Origin: Chromatium weissei
GTDB lineage: Bacteria > Pseudomonadota > Gammaproteobacteria > Chromatiales > Chromatiaceae
Direction: 5' to 3'
DNA: 64,000 bases
Assembly (NCBI RefSeq): GCF_016583765.1
Contig: NZ_NRRR01000001.1
Location: 496,001-560,000, forward strand
Numbering within the stretch: the stretch's first letter is position 1; each line of letters opens with the position of its first letter. The translations under genes and the position numbers were made by a program. Positions 56,382 through 64,000 of the stretch are shown here, in pieces. The notes beneath the pieces were generated by a model. The model searched no databases. It saw nothing but the letters and a program-made list of their open reading frames with translations, and was not told where the DNA came from.

Positions 56382-59300
56382 ATGGACGCACTTCAAATTG
56401 AACGGTTACGCGAGCATTTGCAGAGTTTTAATTTTGCGGAATTGTTTATTGAAGAATTGGGCTGGTCGCAAATTCAAGGACAACAATCTTATTCGATTTT
56501 CGTCAGAAATCAAACGTGGAATCTGACTGCAATTGCTGAATTGTCTGGTGCAGTTGTTTTTATCATTGATGGATTGCCAGCGCCAGAAATACGATTAGAA
56601 ATTCACAATAAAATCTTGGAGCAGGTGCATGAAAACCTACTGATTTTTATTGATCAATCTACCCGAATTGCAAGCTGTTTATGGCTATGGATTAAGCGCA
56701 AAGGGAAGCAACATATTCCGTATGAACATCGGTATGACAAGAATCAATCCGGTGATTTATTTCTGTCTAAGCTCTCCAATCTCTATGTTGATATAAATGA
56801 AATGGATGAAGAAGGTTGGTTTCCGCTGGGCAACTTAACCGAGCAGATTAAAAAGGCATTTGATGTTGAACGCGTCACTAAAAAGTTCTTTGCGGAATAC
56901 GGAGATCAACACGAAGCATTTCAACAAGCAATTCAGGGGATGAATTCGGAAAAAGAGCACCGCTGGCTGGCTTCAGTATTAATTCATCGGCTGATTTTTA
57001 TTTGGTTTTTACAGCGCAAACATTTTTTAGATGGCGGCAATGGTAATTATCTCAGTGACAAATTAATTGCCAGTCAACAACGCGGTGAGAATCAATTTTA
57101 TACTGAATTTTTACAGGCATTATTTTTTGAAGGTTTTGCAAAGCCAATCCGTTTGCGTAGCACTGCAACATGTGAATTAATTGGGGATATTTGCTTTTTG
57201 AATGGCGGATTATTTTTACCGCATCATTTAGAAAAAATATATGGCAATTCAATACAAATTCCTGACGCTGCATTTGTTAAGTTGTTCACCTTTTTCCAAA
57301 GTTATTCATGGCATTTGGATGATACGCCGGGCGGAGATGATCGCAAAATTAATCCTGATGTGCTCGGTTATATTTTTGAGAAATACGTTAATCAAAAGGC
57401 GTTTGGTGCTTATTATACGCGCCCACAAATGACAGAATATCTGTGTGAACGCACAATTCATCGCGTGATTGTAGAACGCATTTATCACTATGAAGGATTG
57501 AATACGCCGCGCCCACATGAAGGACTTCGTGATTTAATCGGACGTTTGAACGCGCCGCAGTGTTTGTATTTGTTGAATGAATTACCAAAGCTAAAATTAC
57601 TTGATCCTGCTTGCGGTTCGGGAGCGTTTTTAATTGCAGCATTAAAAACGCTGTATGACGTTTATTATTTTACAATTGCCCACGCTAAAACACTGAAGAA
57701 TATCGAACTCAAGAATAAACTCCAAGCATGGGACGCTGCACACAAAAGTCTGGAGTATTCAATTAAACGCACGATTATTACCAATAATCTATTCGGAGTA
57801 GAAATCGTTGCAGAAGCAGTAGAAATTGCGAAGTTGCGATTATTTTTGGCATTGGTAGCAACAGCAGAATCAGTCGCACAATTGGAGCCGTTGCCCAACA
57901 TTGATTTTAATATCGTGACGGGCAATTCATTGATTGGTTTGATGCACGTTGATGCCGAAGAATTTGAGAATAAATCTGGCGTTCTGGCATTGAATCGCAG
58001 TTATCGGGAAATCGTGGATGAAAAGAATCGATTTCTTAAAGAATACCGCGATACCGTTGCCGGTTTTAATGGCGTTAATCTTTCTCAAATAAAACAGAAA
58101 ATTGAGGATAATCAGGCAAATGCACAGCCAATTTTGAATGAGCTTTTATTGACTAAAATAGGACAACTCGGTATTCGTTTTGAGCAAGCATCTTGGGATG
58201 CTGCGAAAAACAAAATGGGCAAGCCGATCAAGCGGTTATTGGAAGCAAATGATGTTGCATCATTAAAACCATTTCATTGGGGTTTTGAATTCAACGAGGT
58301 GTTAGAAGCGGGTGGTTTTGATGCGATTATTACCAATCCGCCGTGGGAAGTGGTGAAGCCGAATGCTAAGGAGTTTTTTCAAGAGCATTCGGAATTGGTG
58401 ACTAAAAATAAGATGACCATTAAAGAATTCGAGAAGGCGCAGAGTCAATTATTGGCTGATGCGGAAATTCGGAATGAATGGCTGGCGTATTCTTCTAGTT
58501 TTCCACATCAATCGGCGTGGTTTCGCGCTGCACCGCAATTCAAGTTTCAATCGGCAGTGGTGAATGGAAAGAAAACCGGTAGCGACATCAATTTATACAA
58601 GTTGTTTACCGAGCAGTGTGTGAATTTATTGCGTTCCGGTGGCGCGTGCGGCATTGTGATTCCATCCGGTATTTATACGGATTTGGGCGCAAAGGGTTTG
58701 CGCGATTTGTTATTTAATCAAACGCAAATCACGGGATTATTTTGTTTTGAAAATCGAAAAGGAATTTTTGAAGATGTCGATAGTCGATTTAAGTTTGTGG
58801 TTTTGACGTTTGAAAAGGGTGGTGCAACCACGCAATTTCCGGTTGCATTTATGCGGCATCATTTAGCGGAATTGGCGGTTTTTCCGAATGCAACGAGTTT
58901 GCAATTGTCAGTTGAATTGATTCGAAAGTTGTCGCCTGATTCACATTCAATCATGGAATTCAAAAGCGCAACGGATGTGCAAATTGCACAAAAATTACTG
59001 AAGTTTCCACTGCTCGGCGAAACGATTAAAGGCACTTGGAATTTGCGTTTAACGAATGAATTTCACATGACGAATGACAGTTATTTATTCAAAACGGAGC
59101 CGAGTGCGGAGCGGTTGCCATTATATGAAGGCAAGATGATTCATCAGTTTGAATTTCAATTGGCAAAACCGCGTTATTGGATTGAAAAAAACGAAGCTGA
59201 GAACATATTACGAACAGCGCGTATTCGCAGTCTTACGCAAAAACTAAAAAAAATTGCGGTTGATAACGCAATACTTGAGGCATTGATTCAATTTGAAGGA

Positions 59301-59906
59301 ATACCACTTGATTTTCATTGCTATCGTTTTGGCTTTCGAGATATTGCCCGTAATACGGATGAACGCACGATGATTTGCACAGTATTATCACCGCATGTTT
59401 TTGCTGGCAATACATTGAATCTGCTACAACCTTATATTTTTGAAGTGAACGAAAAGGGCTGGACGTATCAACTTTCTTTAGATTATTTTGAATTACTATT
59501 TGTGGTTGCTTGTTTTGATAGTTTTGTCGTTGATTGGTTATTGAGACAAAAGATTACTTCGCATCTCAATATGTTTTATGTTTATCAAGTTCCAATTCCT
59601 CGTCTTACTGCTGCCGATTCCGCATTTATGCCAATTGTGAATCGCGCTGCGCGATTGATTTGTATCACACCTGAATTCGATGCTTTAGCGAAAGCAGTGG
59701 GTTTAACCTCGCATTGTGACGGCGTTACTGATTCCGTAAAACGCGCTCAATTACGCGCTGAATTAGATGGTTTAATTGCGCATTTATACGGTTTGACTGA
59801 TGAAGAATTTGCACACATTTTAGCGACCTTTCCATTGGTTGCTTGTGATATTAGAACGGCGGCCTTAAACGCATATCAGACATTTGATAATGAGAGCACA
59901 ACATGA
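56382..59906 (+). CDS. Type IIG-like restriction-modification enzyme (Eco57I-family methyltransferase)
   Basis: 1174 residues. Central gamma-class N6-adenine methyltransferase: GAYYTRPQMTEYLCERT, SAM motif I LLDPACGSGAFLIAALK (near 400), NNLFGVEIVAEAVEIAKLRL, and catalytic motif IV IITNPPWE (near 650). The C-terminal third is the target-recognition type (MIHQFEFQLAKPRYWI). An N-terminal nuclease, expected for single-chain IIG enzymes, is plausible but I cannot name its catalytic residues; an orphan or PglX-like methyltransferase is the alternative. GAGG precedes the ATG. Stop overlaps ygfZ start (ATGA). Confidence 0.85.
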   Translation: MDALQIERLREHLQSFNFAELFIEELGWSQIQGQQSYSIFVRNQTWNLTAIAELSGAVVFIIDGLPAPEIRLEIHNKILEQVHENLLIFIDQSTRIASCLWLWIKRKGKQHIPYEHRYDKNQSGDLFLSKLSNLYVDINEMDEEGWFPLGNLTEQIKKAFDVERVTKKFFAEYGDQHEAFQQAIQGMNSEKEHRWLASVLIHRLIFIWFLQRKHFLDGGNGNYLSDKLIASQQRGENQFYTEFLQALFFEGFAKPIRLRSTATCELIGDICFLNGGLFLPHHLEKIYGNSIQIPDAAFVKLFTFFQSYSWHLDDTPGGDDRKINPDVLGYIFEKYVNQKAFGAYYTRPQMTEYLCERTIHRVIVERIYHYEGLNTPRPHEGLRDLIGRLNAPQCLYLLNELPKLKLLDPACGSGAFLIAALKTLYDVYYFTIAHAKTLKNIELKNKLQAWDAAHKSLEYSIKRTIITNNLFGVEIVAEAVEIAKLRLFLALVATAESVAQLEPLPNIDFNIVTGNSLIGLMHVDAEEFENKSGVLALNRSYREIVDEKNRFLKEYRDTVAGFNGVNLSQIKQKIEDNQANAQPILNELLLTKIGQLGIRFEQASWDAAKNKMGKPIKRLLEANDVASLKPFHWGFEFNEVLEAGGFDAIITNPPWEVVKPNAKEFFQEHSELVTKNKMTIKEFEKAQSQLLADAEIRNEWLAYSSSFPHQSAWFRAAPQFKFQSAVVNGKKTGSDINLYKLFTEQCVNLLRSGGACGIVIPSGIYTDLGAKGLRDLLFNQTQITGLFCFENRKGIFEDVDSRFKFVVLTFEKGGATTQFPVAFMRHHLAELAVFPNATSLQLSVELIRKLSPDSHSIMEFKSATDVQIAQKLLKFPLLGETIKGTWNLRLTNEFHMTNDSYLFKTEPSAERLPLYEGKMIHQFEFQLAKPRYWIEKNEAENILRTARIRSLTQKLKKIAVDNAILEALIQFEGIPLDFHCYRFGFRDIARNTDERTMICTVLSPHVFAGNTLNLLQPYIFEVNEKGWTYQLSLDYFELLFVVACFDSFVVDWLLRQKITSHLNMFYVYQVPIPRLTAADSAFMPIVNRAARLICITPEFDALAKAVGLTSHCDGVTDSVKRAQLRAELDGLIAHLYGLTDEEFAHILATFPLVACDIRTAALNAYQTFDNESTT

Positions 59907-60925
59907 CGCAATGGCACGATTTTTTGAATTCCCACGCTGTTTCAATTGAAACGAATAGCGCCAATCATTCCGTGATCAATCGCTTATTTGATTTAACGCA
60001 TTTGGGTTTAATTGCGGTGCGCGGCGCGGATGCGGCGACTTTTTTACAAGGGCAATTGACGAATGATATTCGCGTCGTCACTGCCACCCAATCGCAATTG
60101 AGCGGTTGTTGTACGCAAAAAGGTCGATTGCTGGCGCTGGTGCATGTGTTGTGTATTAGCGACACTTTTTATCTGCAATTGCCTGCTGAACGGCAGTCGG
60201 CACTGATTAAGCATTTGAAAAACTACGTTTTACGCAGCAAGGTCACGCTGACTGATGCGAGTGCCGAGCTGTTGCAAATTGGACTCACGGGCGCGGACAG
60301 TGCGGCATTATTGGCGAATTGTGGTCTGACGTTGCCGACGACCGTGAATGCGATGACGAGTAACGGTGAATTGCATGTGATTCGGTTGGCGGGTGCATTG
60401 CCGCGAGTGAAAATTTTCGGCGATTTTCAGGCAATTAGCGCGTTATGGACGCAACTCACGGCCGCGCAAGTGCGCCCAGCAACATCGACAGAATGGCGAT
60501 TGAGTGAGATTCAAGCAGGCATTCCGCAGATTTACGACCGCACGACTGAGGTGTTTGTGCCACAGATGATTAACCTGCAACTGCTTGATGGCATTAGCTT
60601 TCGCAAGGGTTGTTACACAGGTCAGGAAGTCGTGGCGCGAATGCAACATATCGGCACATTGAAACGGCAAATGTATCGCGCCGAGGTGACGACGGACACG
60701 CCTCCGCAGCCGGGCGATGAATTGTTTTGTGCGGCAAGCACTTCGCAACAGGCGAGCGGGCGCGTGGTCGATGCAGCGCCACTGAATGCGCAGCGTTATG
60801 CGGTGCTGGCGGTGGTTGAAATCAGTGCGGTGACGAGCGGTGAGGCGGTGCGATTGGGTGAAAATGGCGCGGAATTGACATTGGAATTGACGAAAGCGAG
60901 CGTCACACCAGCGAGCGCGATGTGA
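59903..60925 (+). CDS. ygfZ: YgfZ folate-binding iron-sulfur/tRNA-modification protein
   Basis: 340 residues, GcvT-like fold; folate-dependent repair or assembly of Fe-S enzymes such as MiaB. Family motif KGCYTGQE (with VVARMQHIG) contains the conserved Cys; N-terminal LTHLGLIAVRGADAATFLQG and GCCTQKGRL are typical. Start overlaps the restriction-modification gene by 4 bases. Confidence 0.95.
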   Translation: MTQWHDFLNSHAVSIETNSANHSVINRLFDLTHLGLIAVRGADAATFLQGQLTNDIRVVTATQSQLSGCCTQKGRLLALVHVLCISDTFYLQLPAERQSALIKHLKNYVLRSKVTLTDASAELLQIGLTGADSAALLANCGLTLPTTVNAMTSNGELHVIRLAGALPRVKIFGDFQAISALWTQLTAAQVRPATSTEWRLSEIQAGIPQIYDRTTEVFVPQMINLQLLDGISFRKGCYTGQEVVARMQHIGTLKRQMYRAEVTTDTPPQPGDELFCAASTSQQASGRVVDAAPLNAQRYAVLAVVEISAVTSGEAVRLGENGAELTLELTKASVTPASAM

Positions 60926-60940
60926 CGTTAAAACAATGCG

Positions 60941-61360
60941 TTAACGGTTCCAACATTCGCTTGCCGTGCCGGTTCCACCCGTCACCGCTTTTTGTCCCAT
61001 GTGATTGATGGTCAACGTGCCACAAATGTCGCCGGCCTGAATAGTTTGTGGCACTGCTTTTAAGCTAAAGGTCGTCGCAGTTGCAGCGCCATCAAAACCA
61101 ATGACATAACGCGTCGCCATTTCTGCGGTATTGCAATTGGATGTGGGCAAGGTTGTTCCGACATAACTCGAAGTTGCGGTATAGCGGCGCTCCATATTTT
61201 GTGCGAGTTCAACTAAACAAGAAGCGGCATTGGCGCGCCAAGATTTCTGCACCGAGTTTTGATAAGACGGATAGGCAATTGCTGCCAAAATGCCGACGAT
61301 AGCGACCACAATCATTAATTCAATCAGCGTAAAACCGGTATTCATTTGCGAGCGATTCAT
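60941..61360 (-). CDS. pilE: Type IV minor pilin PilE-like
   Basis: 139 residues. Prepilin with short leader MNRSQMNTG cleaved before F10; mature FTLIEL has the conserved Glu at +5, then a hydrophobic helix ([19 protein letters not shown]). Four Cys (48, 76, 113, 136) and the ending [11 protein letters not shown]...ECWNR match the Pseudomonas PilE minor pilin (GKLTLNQLG...DCWR). AGGAAAAAG precedes ATG 61360. It supplies a component to type IV pili, the presumed output of the Pil-Chp-like operon. The other minor pilin genes are not next to it. Confidence 0.93.
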   Translation of the reverse strand: MNRSQMNTGFTLIELMIVVAIVGILAAIAYPSYQNSVQKSWRANAASCLVELAQNMERRYTATSSYVGTTLPTSNCNTAEMATRYVIGFDGAATATTFSLKAVPQTIQAGDICGTLTINHMGQKAVTGGTGTASECWNR

Positions 61361-61392
61361 GGCTTTTTCCTATAATGATTCACGGATATAAA

Positions 61393-61447
61393 AGTTGGCA
61401 GTTTTCAGTTATCAGCAGCAAATGTTTTCTATTGAAAACTGCCAACT
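61393..61447. repeat. Dispersed inverted-repeat element (family 1), 55 bp
   Basis: Perfect 15-bp inverted repeat AGTTGGCAGTTTTCA (61393-61407) / TGAAAACTGCCAACT (61433-61447). It lies between kdsA stop and pilE start; the hairpin may terminate the pyrG-kdsA transcript. Confidence 0.78.
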
Positions 61448-61454
61448 GAAAACA

Positions 61455-63961
<2,507 letters not shown>

Positions 63962-64000
63962 CTAAAGCGCAAACAAACTACCAAAATCGCTGCAATGCCT

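Overview
The window reads as chromosome of a gammaproteobacterium. Diagnostic arrangements are sucA-sucB, the complete EF-P lysylation set (epmB, efp, epmA), DUF2065-hisZ-purA, hflD, rlmJ, ygfZ, pyrG-kdsA, rpsT divergent from murJ with a UUG start, prfB with its autoregulatory frameshift followed by lysS, and a PilG/H/I/J-ChpA chemosensory operon. Many copies of short TC/AG-rich dispersed repeats, and genes for TPS-like exoprotein, hypB and fbp, would fit a Thiotrichales-like or related lineage, but that placement is a guess.

Layout. 1-5.2 kb: end of the 2-oxoglutarate dehydrogenase operon (sucA 5'-truncated by the window edge), tsaC, fbp. 5.4-12.9 kb: one co-directional operon with a pseudo-receiver/receiver protein, PilH-like receiver, PilI-like CheW, PilJ-like transducer, ChpA-like hybrid kinase and, as last gene, a microbial (type 1) rhodopsin. 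13-20.2 kb: ispG, a small FlgB/C-like protein, a membrane Ser/Thr kinase and a divergent TpsA-like beta-helix exoprotein. 20.2-22.9 kb: a HigB/HigA-type toxin-antitoxin pair enclosed by a perfect 86-bp direct duplication of the 3' end of asnB. 23-30.9 kb: a two-gene accessory unit, a phosphorothioation-associated methyltransferase homologue plus a giant DptH/HerA-like ATPase, without any dnd genes in sight. 31-49.5 kb: chemoreceptor and housekeeping genes (purA, hisZ, prfB, lysS, acnA, hflD, ileS, epmB/efp/epmA, an ABC-2 exporter, rpsT). 49.6-64 kb: murJ, metA with an attached P-loop gene, tandem Uma2 nucleases, hypB, rlmJ, a Type IIG restriction-modification gene coupled to ygfZ, pilE, kdsA, pyrG.

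The most interesting part is the rhodopsin. It keeps the retinal lysine (K232), the helix-G aspartate (D228) and the GWxxFPxG helix-F and GYxGE helix-D signatures, but the helix-C primary proton acceptor is Tyr instead of Asp. The transducer in the same operon has two membrane helices and only about 55 periplasmic residues, as in sensory-rhodopsin transducers. Together this suggests a non-pumping photosensor feeding a type IV pilus (twitching) chemosensory pathway; a pilE minor pilin lies elsewhere in the window. Second is the dnd-less DptH/methyltransferase pair, a candidate defence unit. Third, two dispersed repeat families run not only between genes but in frame through coding regions (chpA, sucB, epmB) and supply the stop codon of the Uma2 genes.

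No tRNA, rRNA or CRISPR array was recognised. Starts were moved from the longest open frame wherever a ribosome-binding site, stop/start overlap or family N-terminus argued for it; these choices are stated per gene.
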